Source: Terriglobia bacterium (lineage in GTDB: Bacteria > Acidobacteriota > Terriglobia > Terriglobales > Acidobacteriaceae). From it: a stretch of DNA of 40,551 nt. Numbering within the stretch: position 1 is the stretch's first letter; each line of letters opens with the position of its first letter. The translations under genes and the position numbers were made by a program. The stretch is from assembly GCA_021324365.1 (NCBI GenBank), contig JAJPJE010000072.1:1-40551 (forward strand), read 5' to 3'. Below the pieces are notes generated by a model. The model saw only the letters and a list, made by a program, of their open reading frames with translations, searched no databases and was not told the DNA's origin. This document shows positions 15,235-23,084 of this stretch, in pieces.

Positions 15235-15609
15235 CTACAGAGCGCGGGCGAGCGCACCGCCGGCAAGCACCGCGGCGAGGCAGAACAAGTTACTAAGCAG
15301 AATATTGAGTCCAAACTGAAGCCATTGGCCCTGTTGGAAGTACGCCATGGTTTCGAATGCATAACTGGAGAAGGTGGTGTACGCACCGCAGAAGCCGATG
15401 GCGATCAGCAGTCGCCAGCGCGGATCGGCGAGGACGCGTTCGGTCGTCCATACCAGGAAAAATGCGAGGATGAAGCTGCCCGTGATGTTGATGATCAGGG
15501 TGCCGTAAGGAAAATCTGGCGAAAGTGCATGTGCAACCCAACGGCTCAGGAAATAGCGCGCATTGGCGCCGATGATGGCTCCCAGGGATATCCAGAGAAC
15601 GGCTTGCAT
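15235..15609 (-). CDS. crcB: CrcB/Fluc fluoride channel
   Basis: A 124-residue membrane protein with four helices, forming the dimeric fluoride-specific export channel. The signature GTLIINITGSF carries the pore Asn41. The Phe-box region is GFCGAYTTFSSYAFE, where the usual second box phenylalanine appears as Tyr83, with F80 retained. The ATG at 15609 has an AGGAG Shine-Dalgarno. The longer frame to 15693 would translate part of the fluoride riboswitch and is rejected. It is the first gene downstream of that riboswitch. Confidence 0.94.
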   Translation of the reverse strand: MQAVLWISLGAIIGANARYFLSRWVAHALSPDFPYGTLIINITGSFILAFFLVWTTERVLADPRWRLLIAIGFCGAYTTFSSYAFETMAYFQQGQWLQFGLNILLSNLFCLAAVLAGGALARAL

Positions 15610-15675
15610 GGAGTTCTTTCTCCTTCTGCGAATCGAGTCGCAGATACCGGTCGCGCCGGAATTCCAATCGGCATT

Positions 15676-15731
15676 GGTAGGAGTTATCAGCACCGGCTGC
15701 GGGCCGGGCGGTTATGGCGAACTCCATCGCC
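15676..15731 (-). ncRNA. Fluoride riboswitch (crcB motif)
   Basis: On the minus strand the RNA starts with the P1 hairpin GGCGATGGAGTTCGCC (15731-15716), then ATAACCGCC. A second stem follows (CGGCCCGCAGCCG), then TGCTGATAACTCC. The P1 loop GGAGTT (15725-15720) is an exact complement of the 3' AACTCC (15685-15680), the pseudoknot that defines this aptamer. Order, spacing and the CTGAT joining segment match the known crcB motif. It lies 67 nt upstream of the crcB start. An expression platform between it and the ribosome-binding site is not obvious. Confidence 0.93.
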
Positions 15732-15749
15732 GTAACAACGTGACATGAA

Positions 15750-15758
15750 AGTTTACCA
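15750..15758 (-). promoter_or_regulatory. Candidate extended -10 for the crcB operon
   Basis: On the minus strand, TGGTAAACT reads as an extended -10 (TGn plus TAAACT). It would start transcription about 12 nt before the riboswitch P1 helix. The -35 region is weak. The match is by eye only. Confidence 0.35.
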
Positions 15759-15839
15759 AATGCAGGAATCAGGCCGTAACTCAGAAGTGCTGACACTGGC
15801 GACGCCGGCGTCCCATTTTTATGAGAGCATGAGCACGCG

Positions 15840-16562
15840 ATGCTGGACCGCTTTCTTTTATCGACAGACGCTGAACGGGCCTCGAACACGCTTCTGAAAC
15901 TCGCGCGTCATGACATCAGTGCCTGGGCAATCACTGGAGGTCTGGCAGTCGAAATTCACCTCCTTCAGTTGGGTCACCAGTGCTCCGTTCGCGCGCTCAA
16001 CGATATTGATTTCCTGGTAGATTCTTTCTGCTGTGTTCCCCAAGGCATGGCGCCCAAGTTTCTGTTTCGGCACATTCATCCCGAAGATCCTCCCGGTAAG
16101 GTCGTCGCGCAGTTCGTGGATGCGGGGACTGCAACTCGCGTGGACGTATTCCGGTGCGATCGTGCGGTAATGGCGCGAACGTTTCCGCTGAACCTTGGCC
16201 CGATATCCCTTCGTATTGTTTCATTGGAGGATCTGGTCGCCAGACATGCGCGAATCTTGCTCGGGATGGCGGAAGGCAAGGCAATTCCAAACAAGCATGC
16301 GACTGACTTCCTCCGGCTGCGAAGCCTGGTGAATGACGAAGTACTAGAAAGCGTGTGGCAAAGTCACCGAAATGCGAATCATCCTTCAAGATTTACAGAC
16401 ACCGTCAGCTTGCTTGAAATACTGATCGACGGCCACCCCGAACAACTGATCACGCAGAAGTACTCCACGGACGTCGACGATAGTTGCAGCCGGTGTAGGA
16501 TGATGTTTCCGTTTCAGCTGGCGGACCCGAAGCTCATCCTCTCTTTGCTCGGATACTGCTAG
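15840..16562 (+). CDS. Nucleotidyltransferase-fold hypothetical protein
   Basis: A 240-residue protein with the core pattern of minimal nucleotidyltransferases. A GG motif is at G33-G34 (ITGGLAVEIHLLQLG), followed by RALNDIDFLVD with D55 and D57 as likely metal ligands, and a third strand TRVDVFRCD. This resembles the AbiEii/DUF6036-type fold found in toxin and housekeeping contexts. There is no adjacent antitoxin-like gene, so a toxin role is unsupported. The C-terminal half is helical and ends with a short Cys pair (SCSRCRMMF). The gene diverges from the fluoride operon. Its activity is unknown. Confidence 0.65.
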   Translation: MLDRFLLSTDAERASNTLLKLARHDISAWAITGGLAVEIHLLQLGHQCSVRALNDIDFLVDSFCCVPQGMAPKFLFRHIHPEDPPGKVVAQFVDAGTATRVDVFRCDRAVMARTFPLNLGPISLRIVSLEDLVARHARILLGMAEGKAIPNKHATDFLRLRSLVNDEVLESVWQSHRNANHPSRFTDTVSLLEILIDGHPEQLITQKYSTDVDDSCSRCRMMFPFQLADPKLILSLLGYC

Positions 16563-16674
16563 AGGCTGGTCGGAACGAACCGCACATCCCGTTGCAGAAC
16601 CACAGTGCTACAGCATCGTGGAGCTTCATAAATTCTGCTGCAAAGCCTGGGTTGGCTCGACTAGGATGCTGGGC

Positions 16675-17529
16675 ATGTCTACTAATTCTCTGAGCCGTCG
16701 TACTTTCCTGGCTCTTTCCGCGATGCTTCCGGTTGCATGGTCGTCCAATAGGGTCGGCAAACGAAATTCGTCGATTCCGATTGGGCTCGAGATGTATTCG
16801 GTGCGCGATCCGCTGAAGCAAGATGCACAAGGCACGGTTCGTGCCGTCGCGCAGATGGGCTATCAGGGACTGGAATTCTATGCGCCTTACTACCAGTGGA
16901 CAGATGAGCAAGCGAAGGACATGCGCAAGCTGCTCGATGATCTCGGAATACGCTGCTTCTCGACGCACAATGACGAGAGCTATCTGAAGCCGGACAAGAT
17001 TTCGCGCACCCGCGATCTAAACGGAATTCTTGGCACAAAGTACGCAGTGCTGGCCAGCAGCCTGAAAGAAGGCTCAGCCCTGGACGAATGGAAGGGAATT
17101 GCCGACCTGCTGAATACGGCCAACGACCAGTTAAAGACGGCGGGCATTCACGCCGGGTATCACAATCATCAGCCAGAATTCAAAAAGGTAGATGGGAAGT
17201 ATCCGATGGAAGTGTTGGCGGCGAACACGCATCCCGAAATCATGCTGCAACTCGATGTGGGCACTTGCGTTGCCGACGGCGTTGATCCGGTGTGGTGGAT
17301 CAAGTCAAACCCGGGGCGCATTCGTTCGCTGCATCTGAAAGACTGGTCGCCGGATCAGGGATATCAGGTTCTCTTTGGGGACGGCGTGGCCAAGTGGCCG
17401 GAGATATTCGCGGCTGCTGAGGGCGTCGGGGGAGCGGAGTACTACCTGATGGAACAGGAAGGCAGCCGATTGGGGCAGATGGACACAGCAAAGGTCTGCC
17501 TGAATTCCTACCGCAAGTTGCGGGCGTAA
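16675..17529 (+). CDS. Tat-exported sugar phosphate isomerase/epimerase-like TIM-barrel protein
   Basis: A 284-residue protein of the xylose-isomerase-like / AP-endonuclease-2 superfamily. The N-terminus MSTNSLSRRTFLALSAMLP has a twin-arginine signal (SRRTFL, residues 7-12), so export or periplasmic location is likely. The barrel contains IGLEMYSVRDPLKQD, GLEFYAPY, the metal-site-like HNHQPEF, MLQLDVGTCV and SLHLKDW. Such secreted members are common in soil bacteria and act in sugar degradation, but the substrate is unknown. I chose the ATG at 16675 because an AGGA lies about 11 nt upstream and the Tat motif then falls at the expected position. Longer GTG/ATG starts exist at 16618 and 16666. 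Confidence 0.85.
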   Translation: MSTNSLSRRTFLALSAMLPVAWSSNRVGKRNSSIPIGLEMYSVRDPLKQDAQGTVRAVAQMGYQGLEFYAPYYQWTDEQAKDMRKLLDDLGIRCFSTHNDESYLKPDKISRTRDLNGILGTKYAVLASSLKEGSALDEWKGIADLLNTANDQLKTAGIHAGYHNHQPEFKKVDGKYPMEVLAANTHPEIMLQLDVGTCVADGVDPVWWIKSNPGRIRSLHLKDWSPDQGYQVLFGDGVAKWPEIFAAAEGVGGAEYYLMEQEGSRLGQMDTAKVCLNSYRKLRA

Positions 17530-17563
17530 CCAGTTGTTGCGGAACTCAAGGAGAAGCTCGCCT

Positions 17564-17582
17564 GGATCCGTCGCTCGCGATA
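17564..17582. repeat. Second copy of the GGATCC-TCGCTCGCGATA repeat
   Basis: GGATCCGTCGCTCGCGATA differs by one base from the copy starting at 23. It lies in the 215-bp gap before the FecR gene. Confidence 0.55.
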
Positions 17583-17744
17583 AGGCCGCTCGCACAAGCA
17601 TGACGACACAACCCTGCCTGGAAGAGCAGGATCCTGTGCGAAGACGGCGCCATTTTCCCTGTAAGCCTCGTCAAACGAGCGAGTTGGCGCTGCGACGAAA
17701 GGCCAATTCCCGCATCTAAGTATTAGAGGTTTAAGAGAAGAAAT

Positions 17745-18794
17745 ATGCAGCTGTCGAGGATGAAAGGTTTCATAGCGAGTTTCTTCCTGGCAGCCGCTCT
17801 ATCTGCGCCAGCTTTAGCCGACGCAAATCCAGCGCTACCAGGAACACTGAACTTTGTAGAGGGGAACGCCGCGGTTGGATATCAGGCACTAACTCCCAAG
17901 TCCGTCGGGAGCACTACCCTGGAGGCGGGCCAAACAATCAACACCAAGACTGGAAAAGCCGAAGTGCTGTTGACGCCTGGCGTGTACCTGAGAGTGGGCG
18001 ATAACTCGTCGGCAGAACTGGTTAACCCTAGTATCACCGACACTAAAGTGGCTCTGAACCAGGGGAACGCTATCGTGGAAGTCGATCAACTGCACAAGCA
18101 GAACGATTTGCAGATCGTCGACGCAAACTCGACGGCCCGGCTGATGAAAACAGGGTTGTACGAGTTCGATACGGACCCGGCGGCAGTGCGGGTTTTCAAA
18201 GGCCAAGCCGATGTTGAGGTCGGCAATCGGATGATAAAGGTGAAAGGCGGGCACCAGCTTGCTCTGGCTGAGCCGACGGCTCGCAAACTGAAGGAGAAGG
18301 GCTTCGACAAGAAGACGTATGAGTCCAGCGATCTGTACCGCTGGAGCAGTCTGAGGTCGCAATATTTAGCAGAGGCGAACGTCGACGCCGACCAGATCTA
18401 CTATGACAACGGTTGGATTGGGCCCGGTTGGTACTGGGATCCGTTCTTCGCGTCGTACACGTTCCTGCCGGGCGCGGGAATGCTGTACAGCCCGTTTGGC
18501 TGGGGTTTCTACTCTCCGGCGTTCTTTTACTCGTACGGATATCCGTACTATTACGGAGGCTATCCGTACCGGGTGTACGGCCCAACCCTCTACAGTGGCC
18601 ATGTATACGCGCCGCACGCATGGAACCATCCGATGGCACGTGGCCCGGTTGTCGCTCCTCGCATAGCAGCTCCGCGCATGGCTGCTCCTCGAATGGCGGC
18701 TCCAGTTGGCGGAGGCTTCCACACTTTCGGCGGCGGTGGATTCCGAGGCGGGTTTACTGGCGGGTTCCATGGCGGTGGCCGAATGGGTCGATAA
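17745..18794 (+). CDS. Secreted FecR-domain protein with Tyr/Gly/Pro-rich tail
   Basis: A 349-residue exported protein. Residues 1-25 are a signal peptide ending ALADA. Residues about 55-175 form a FecR-like beta domain (TKTGKAEVLLTPGVYLRVGDNSSAELV and VRVFKGQADVEV). The last 130 residues are low complexity: Trp/Tyr/Pro-rich (GWIGPGWYWDPFFASYTF, YSYGYPYYYGGYPYRVYG), then three AAPR(M/I) units, then Gly-rich (GGGGFRGGFTGGFHGGG). No anti-sigma transmembrane arrangement or neighbouring sigma factor is seen, so classical FecR signalling is unlikely. A cell-envelope or surface role is an inference. A clear intrinsic terminator follows the stop. Confidence 0.8.
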   Translation: MQLSRMKGFIASFFLAAALSAPALADANPALPGTLNFVEGNAAVGYQALTPKSVGSTTLEAGQTINTKTGKAEVLLTPGVYLRVGDNSSAELVNPSITDTKVALNQGNAIVEVDQLHKQNDLQIVDANSTARLMKTGLYEFDTDPAAVRVFKGQADVEVGNRMIKVKGGHQLALAEPTARKLKEKGFDKKTYESSDLYRWSSLRSQYLAEANVDADQIYYDNGWIGPGWYWDPFFASYTFLPGAGMLYSPFGWGFYSPAFFYSYGYPYYYGGYPYRVYGPTLYSGHVYAPHAWNHPMARGPVVAPRIAAPRMAAPRMAAPVGGGFHTFGGGGFRGGFTGGFHGGGRMGR

Positions 18795-18817
18795 ATCATT
18801 AACAAACTCTTCATTCA

Positions 18818-18844
18818 GGCGCTGGCCACAGCGCCTTCTTTTTT
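18818..18844 (+). terminator. Intrinsic terminator of the FecR gene
   Basis: A perfect 7-bp stem GGCGCTG-GCCA-CAGCGCC (18818-18835) with a 4-nt loop is followed by TTCTTTTTT. It lies 24 bp after the stop codon and just before the DUF1697 start. Confidence 0.88.
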
Positions 18845-18872
18845 GCCGAATCCCGCAGCTATACTGCCGCGC

Positions 18873-19427
18873 ATGACCATCGTGATCTCGATGCTGCGCG
18901 GCGTTAATCTGGGTCCACACAACCGAGTCAAGATGGAAGAGTTGCGCGCGCTGTATAAGTCGTTGGAGTTAGAGAACCCGCGGACTTACGTGCAGAGTGG
19001 GAATGTATTGTTCAAAACCAGGGAACCCGATCTGACGAAATTGAGCGTGCGGATAAAGGCCGCGATCGAAAAAAGGTTTGGGATAAATACCGAAGTGATC
19101 TTGAGAACCGCGGAAGAAATGAGGACACTGGCGGCAGAAAATCCGTTTGCCGGCAGAAAAGGTATTGAACCAAGCAAACTGCTCGTATCCTTTTTGGCCA
19201 ACGAGCCCGGGATAGAAGCCTCTAAGAGACTACGCGAGCTCGATACCGCGCCAGAGGAGTTGGTCATCAATGGTCGCGAAATCTTTGTCTACTACCCGAA
19301 TGGGATGGCGCGTCCGAAGTTTCAATGGACGAAGGCCGACAAGATCCTGAATATCCCCGGCACGGGACGAAACTGGAACAGCGTCACGAAAATGCTGCAG
19401 ATAGCCGAGGAGATGGAAGGAGAGTAG
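18873..19427 (+). CDS. DUF1697-family protein
   Basis: A 184-residue soluble protein matching DUF1697 by its opening TIVISMLRGVNLGPHNRVKMEELRALYKSL, the motif TYVQSGNVLF and the C-terminal ATG-like block FQWTKADKILNIPGTGRNWNSVTKML. The ATG at 18873 gives the family's normal length. A TTG at 18843 would lie in the terminator T-tract of the preceding gene and is rejected. The function of DUF1697 proteins is not established. It stands alone between a terminator and a repeat. Confidence 0.9.
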   Translation: MTIVISMLRGVNLGPHNRVKMEELRALYKSLELENPRTYVQSGNVLFKTREPDLTKLSVRIKAAIEKRFGINTEVILRTAEEMRTLAAENPFAGRKGIEPSKLLVSFLANEPGIEASKRLRELDTAPEELVINGREIFVYYPNGMARPKFQWTKADKILNIPGTGRNWNSVTKMLQIAEEMEGE

Positions 19428-19477
19428 CGGGTGCGTGAGTTGGTTGTTTGGGTATTAAGCCCTATCTGTCATTGATG

Positions 19478-19507
19478 TCGCGGGCGAGGGCGCTCGCGCT
19501 ACATTGC
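19478..19507. repeat. GCGGGCGAGGGCGCTCGCGCTACA palindromic repeat, copy 1
   Basis: A GC-rich imperfect palindrome (GCGGGCGAGGGCGCTCGC) in the pyrD/DUF1697 convergent gap. Related copies are at 24661-24684 (inside hisF) and 36024-36047 (inside the GT39 gene). Confidence 0.7.
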
Positions 19508-19517
19508 GGAATTCACC

Positions 19518-20498
19518 TTACTCGGTTTTCATCGCGCCAGTAAGTTCGGTGATGTGCTCGATCCGATGTTCGAAAGCCCAGCTTTCCAATCCTTCGACGA
19601 GCTTCTCTGTTGCGCATGGATCCCAGTAATTTAGTGTGCCGACTTGAATTGCTGCGGCTCCGGCGAGCATGAACTCGACGATATCCGTAGCGGTGCTGAT
19701 TCCTCCCATGCCGATGACGGGGATGTTCACGGCGTGCGCCGCTTCATAGACCATACGTAAAGCGATCGGCTTGATAGCCGGGCCGGAGAGTCCGCCAGTA
19801 ATCGTGGCGATTCGCGGGCGTCGCGTTTCGGGATCGATGGCCATAGCGCCGAACGTGTTCACCAGGGAGATCGCGTCGGCACCGGCGTTTTCCGCGGCTT
19901 TAGCCATCTTCGCAATACTGGTTACGTTAGGTGAGAGTTTCACAATCAGCGGCCGCTGGCAGACGGGCTTCACCGTGGAAACGACTTCTTCCAGCATCAT
20001 GGGGTCGGTGCCGAAGACGATGCCGCCGGCTCTCGTATTGGGGCAGGAGACGTTCAATTCAAACGCAGCGATGCCTTCCCCTTCATTCAACATCGTGATC
20101 ACGTCGCGATAGTCTTCGCGCGTGTAACCGAAAACGTTGACGATGATTGCAGGTCCCTTGATCTTACGCAGGTGGGGCAGCTTTTCCTTCAGGAATGTCT
20201 CGGCGCCGACGTTCTGCAGTCCGATAGAGTTCAACATCCCCGCGGCGGTTTCGAACAGGCGCGGCGGTGGATTGCCGGGCATTGGGTCGCGCGAGAGTCC
20301 CTTAACAACGAACCCTCCCAGCTTTTCCAGAGAGACGATGTCCTCGAATTCGATGCCGTAGCCGAAGGTGCCGCTGGCGGCAATTACGGGATTCGTCAGA
20401 GGGATGCCAGCCAGGCGAACCCGCAGGTCAGGCTTGGGTTGCGCGCCACGATGTGGTTTGGCCGGAGTAGCCATCGTTGGGGTTGTGGTCTCGCTCAA
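19518..20498 (-). CDS. pyrD: Dihydroorotate dehydrogenase, class 1B-like catalytic subunit
   Basis: A 326-residue FMN TIM-barrel enzyme that oxidises dihydroorotate to orotate in pyrimidine synthesis. Landmarks are NPVIAASGTFGYG, FVVKGLSRDPMPGNPPPRLFET, and FELNVSCPNTRAGG with the catalytic Cys at 152 (class 1 uses Cys, class 2 uses Ser). Further landmarks are IVKLSPNV and GMGGISTATD. Class 1B enzymes normally pair with PyrK, which is not visible here. The start is TTG at 20498, supported by an AGAGGAC Shine-Dalgarno. It overlaps the stop of the upstream phosphatase gene by 4 bp. The first 25 residues are an extra polar leader, and an internal ATG lies at residue 9. Confidence 0.94.
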   Translation of the reverse strand: MSETTTPTMATPAKPHRGAQPKPDLRVRLAGIPLTNPVIAASGTFGYGIEFEDIVSLEKLGGFVVKGLSRDPMPGNPPPRLFETAAGMLNSIGLQNVGAETFLKEKLPHLRKIKGPAIIVNVFGYTREDYRDVITMLNEGEGIAAFELNVSCPNTRAGGIVFGTDPMMLEEVVSTVKPVCQRPLIVKLSPNVTSIAKMAKAAENAGADAISLVNTFGAMAIDPETRRPRIATITGGLSGPAIKPIALRMVYEAAHAVNIPVIGMGGISTATDIVEFMLAGAAAIQVGTLNYWDPCATEKLVEGLESWAFEHRIEHITELTGAMKTE

Positions 20499-22129
20499 TG
20501 CTTGTCCTCTTTGCTGGTTTCCGCTGGAATCATGATGCCACGGCGGGCGGCGGCATTGGGGGGAATTCGGAGAGCCTCCGTGAGCACCCGTCCGACAGCG
20601 CTGTTCGGGGCGTTAATACCCAGGAGCGAAGCGAGTGTCACCGCAAGATCCACCGGTTCCGAGTGTTCGCGGTAAACGCCAGGCTGAAACGGCAACCCGA
20701 AAAAGGCGAGCGGAACGTGCGTGTCGTAGTTGTAAGGGGAAGCATGATCCGTGCCGCGCGAGGTGCCGACGAAATAGGGCGCGGGGACGCCCAGGACATA
20801 CCAGCTGGGTTCCGGAGAAAAGCTGTGCAGATAACGGCGTCCGAGTTCGTCAGCTGGTACGCGGAAATCGGCAAGTTCGGATCGCGTGAAGTAAGAGCGC
20901 ATTCCGACCTGCTTCAGCGCTTCTCCGGCTGTGTGCTCGGCATCGGCCTCTCTGACGTTCTTACCGGCAAACGCATTTTCGTCGAGAAAAAGAACCGGCC
21001 AGGAAAGTCCGCCACGTGGAACATATGTGCCGGGACCGTACTTCGCTGCGAGGATGTCATTAAGTCTGGCGCTGAGTTGTCGCTCGTCCAGGTTGGCAGC
21101 GGGGAGGCGAAAGCTGCTCGCGACCGGCGGCATCGGCGAGATGCCATGATCGGCCGACAGCGCGATCAACACATTCCCGAGGCCGATCTGTTTCCCCAGA
21201 AATCCAAAGAAGCCGGCCAGCTGTCGGTCGAGCGCCAGAGCCATGGCTTCGATTTGAGGCGAATCTGGTCCGACCTGGTGACCAAGGATGTCGTTGGCCG
21301 AGAGGCTGATCAGAAGAAGGTCAGTTGCCGGACCCTGGCCGAGTTTTTCATTTGTAATTAGTGTGCGGGCGAAATCAAACTCGTAATCATTTGCGAACGG
21401 CGTGCTGCCGATAATGCCGTAAAAGTCGGCCTTCTGAGCAGGTTTGTTGGTATTGCGAAGAACCTGCCCTGCATTATTCTTCCACTCGCGATTCCAGTAC
21501 TTATCGGAATTTCCTGACGAATTGAACTGCTGCACCCATGCGGGCAGCGAGTTCATGTAGTAGGTCGAGGTGATCCACGCGCCGCTCGAATGGTCGATCC
21601 AGTAGGCTGCGTTCGCGCTGAAGCCGCCAGGAAGGACGGCAGAACGATCCTTCAAAGAAATCGAAAAGACGCGCGCTCTGCCTTGGGTCGCGAGCCTGAG
21701 TTCGTCGCCAATGGTGTCGGCGAGCAGTTTGTGTGGCGATGCCCCGGGTTCGCCGCCGGAGACGCCAACGATCCGGGTCGTGTCGTCCTCAACGGACGTG
21801 ACCATTTTCTTCTTTACCGGATCCCACCACTCATTCGCGAGAATGCCGTGGCCGTCGGAATAGGCACCCGTGAAAAGGGTAGCGTGGCCGGGCGCGGTGC
21901 GCGTGTTGGCATATCCGTAATTGCAGCTATCGAAGTACGCACCGCGATCGATAAGCAGCCGGAATCCATCGGGGACCAATTGGTCATGCGCGCGTTCGAG
22001 ATAGTCACCGCGGAACTGGTCTATGACAATGACCACCACCAGTTTGGGTTGCGCGTTGTAAGCGGAAGCGGAAAGCACCGTGCAGTTGAGGAGAACAGTG
22101 AGCAGAAGCGCAGCAATGCGATATCTCAT
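20495..22129 (-). CDS. Secreted alkaline-phosphatase-superfamily phosphatase/phosphodiesterase
   Basis: A 544-residue exported metalloenzyme with a signal peptide at residues 1-23. The first metal-binding strand is VVVIVIDQFRGDYLER (D37). The nucleophile region is NTRTAPGHATLFTGAYSDGHGI, with Thr78 the likely nucleophile, as in PafA-like and NPP enzymes. A late metal site is LSADHGISPMP. It resembles PafA-type phosphate-monoester hydrolases, but mono- versus diesterase specificity is not resolvable. It is likely periplasmic. The ATG at 22129 lacks a strong Shine-Dalgarno. Translation is coupled to pyrD by a 4-bp overlap, an odd pairing with a cytoplasmic enzyme. Confidence 0.88.
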   Translation of the reverse strand: MRYRIAALLLTVLLNCTVLSASAYNAQPKLVVVIVIDQFRGDYLERAHDQLVPDGFRLLIDRGAYFDSCNYGYANTRTAPGHATLFTGAYSDGHGILANEWWDPVKKKMVTSVEDDTTRIVGVSGGEPGASPHKLLADTIGDELRLATQGRARVFSISLKDRSAVLPGGFSANAAYWIDHSSGAWITSTYYMNSLPAWVQQFNSSGNSDKYWNREWKNNAGQVLRNTNKPAQKADFYGIIGSTPFANDYEFDFARTLITNEKLGQGPATDLLLISLSANDILGHQVGPDSPQIEAMALALDRQLAGFFGFLGKQIGLGNVLIALSADHGISPMPPVASSFRLPAANLDERQLSARLNDILAAKYGPGTYVPRGGLSWPVLFLDENAFAGKNVREADAEHTAGEALKQVGMRSYFTRSELADFRVPADELGRRYLHSFSPEPSWYVLGVPAPYFVGTSRGTDHASPYNYDTHVPLAFFGLPFQPGVYREHSEPVDLAVTLASLLGINAPNSAVGRVLTEALRIPPNAAARRGIMIPAETSKEDKH

Positions 22130-22181
22130 CGGTATGAGTAGTGTACCGGAGAGAGTCAGGACTCAGGGAGTGTTTGAAGAA

Positions 22182-22214
22182 TCCCACATCCGCCGGCAGC
22201 GGGCAGATGTGGGA
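22182..22214. repeat. TCCCACATC...GATGTGGGA inverted repeat
   Basis: Perfect 9-bp arms (22182-22190 and 22206-22214) lie downstream of the Pal-like gene. It is similar in style to the inverted repeat inside the GT39 gene at 37069-37100. It may also slow transcription out of the pal unit, but no T-tract supports intrinsic termination. Confidence 0.6.
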
Positions 22215-22278
22215 CCCCATCAAGTTGTGCTGCGGTCGCGGGCGGCGCTCGCAACCTGGCAACACGCCGGCCTACGAG

Positions 22279-23007
22279 CTACTCCGCAATCGCGAAGTGC
22301 GCGCGGCGGTTCATCTGATAACAGGCATCCGTATTGTCCGTGCAGAAGGGCTTCTCTTTTCCGTAGCTGATGACCTTCAGACGGTCGGACGTGATGCCAA
22401 GCTTGTCCAGCAACTGCTTGGTTGCGTTCGCACGATTGTCACCGAGTGCGAGGTTATATTCTTCCGAACCGCGCTCGTCGCAGTGACCCTCAATGACGAC
22501 CTTCAGATCCGGATGCTCCGCCAGAAATTTGGCATCGGCTTCGGCAATGCTCTGATCGGAAGACCGGATGTCGTACTTGTCGTAATCGAAGTAGATGTCC
22601 TTAACATTCTGCGCGAACAATTCCTGAATGCTGGGTCCAGCCTGTGCGACCGGTGCCGGCGGGGCAGTAACGGTGACGCGTGCCGATGCTTCGGCGCTTC
22701 CACCCGCACCTTTTGCCATCAGGTGGTAGGTGGTCGAGTCAGCGGGGCTGACCTGCTGGCTGCCGGAAGCAGCAACTGTCCCGAGTCCATCGATGTTGAT
22801 CTCGCTAGCATTCTCTGTGTTCCACGAAAGCGTGACCGATTGCCCTTTTTCAATGGACGGCTGGCTGGCGGTTAAAGTGGCGGTTGGAGCCGCGGGCGGT
22901 GGCGGCGGTGGAGTTTTAGCAACAACTTTTTTCTTGGCGCAGGCACCGAGAAACAGCATGCCGGCCAGCAGAGAAAAGGTAACGGCGAATTTTAACGATG
23001 ACTTCAT
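22279..23007 (-). CDS. Pal-like OmpA-domain lipoprotein
   Basis: A 242-residue outer-membrane lipoprotein. The signal peptide ends in the lipobox LFLGAC with the lipidated Cys at 23, then a Pro-rich linker (TPPPPPPAAPTATL). Residues about 45-110 resemble a bacterial Ig-like domain (LSWNTENASEINIDGLG). Residues about 130-242 are the OmpA/Pal peptidoglycan-binding domain (DIYFDYDKYDIRSSDQ, VVIEGHCDERGSEEYNLALGDNRA). The ATG at 23007 has GGAGGA 3 nt upstream. Pal links the outer membrane to peptidoglycan with the Tol system. The usual tolB-pal-ybgF context is missing. The added Ig-like insert is unusual for Pal. Confidence 0.9.
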   Translation of the reverse strand: MKSSLKFAVTFSLLAGMLFLGACAKKKVVAKTPPPPPPAAPTATLTASQPSIEKGQSVTLSWNTENASEINIDGLGTVAASGSQQVSPADSTTYHLMAKGAGGSAEASARVTVTAPPAPVAQAGPSIQELFAQNVKDIYFDYDKYDIRSSDQSIAEADAKFLAEHPDLKVVIEGHCDERGSEEYNLALGDNRANATKQLLDKLGITSDRLKVISYGKEKPFCTDNTDACYQMNRRAHFAIAE

Positions 23008-23084
23008 ACATCCTCCAAGACGAAGTGTGAGCCGTGACGTGCGGCTTTTGATTGGCAAAGAATCGAGTACGGGAAGAAAAACTT

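Noticed and set aside
15610-15693. Upstream extension of crcB by 28 residues
   Set aside because: It would translate part of the fluoride riboswitch. The ATG at 15609 has its own AGGAG and matches family length.
15840-16562. Toxin-antitoxin system (AbiEii-type)
   Set aside because: No antitoxin-like neighbour is present. The adjacent genes are a divergent fluoride operon and a Tat-exported isomerase.
22141-22875. Long plus-strand open frame opposite the Pal-like gene
   Set aside because: It is an antisense shadow of clear Pal coding sequence with no domain match.
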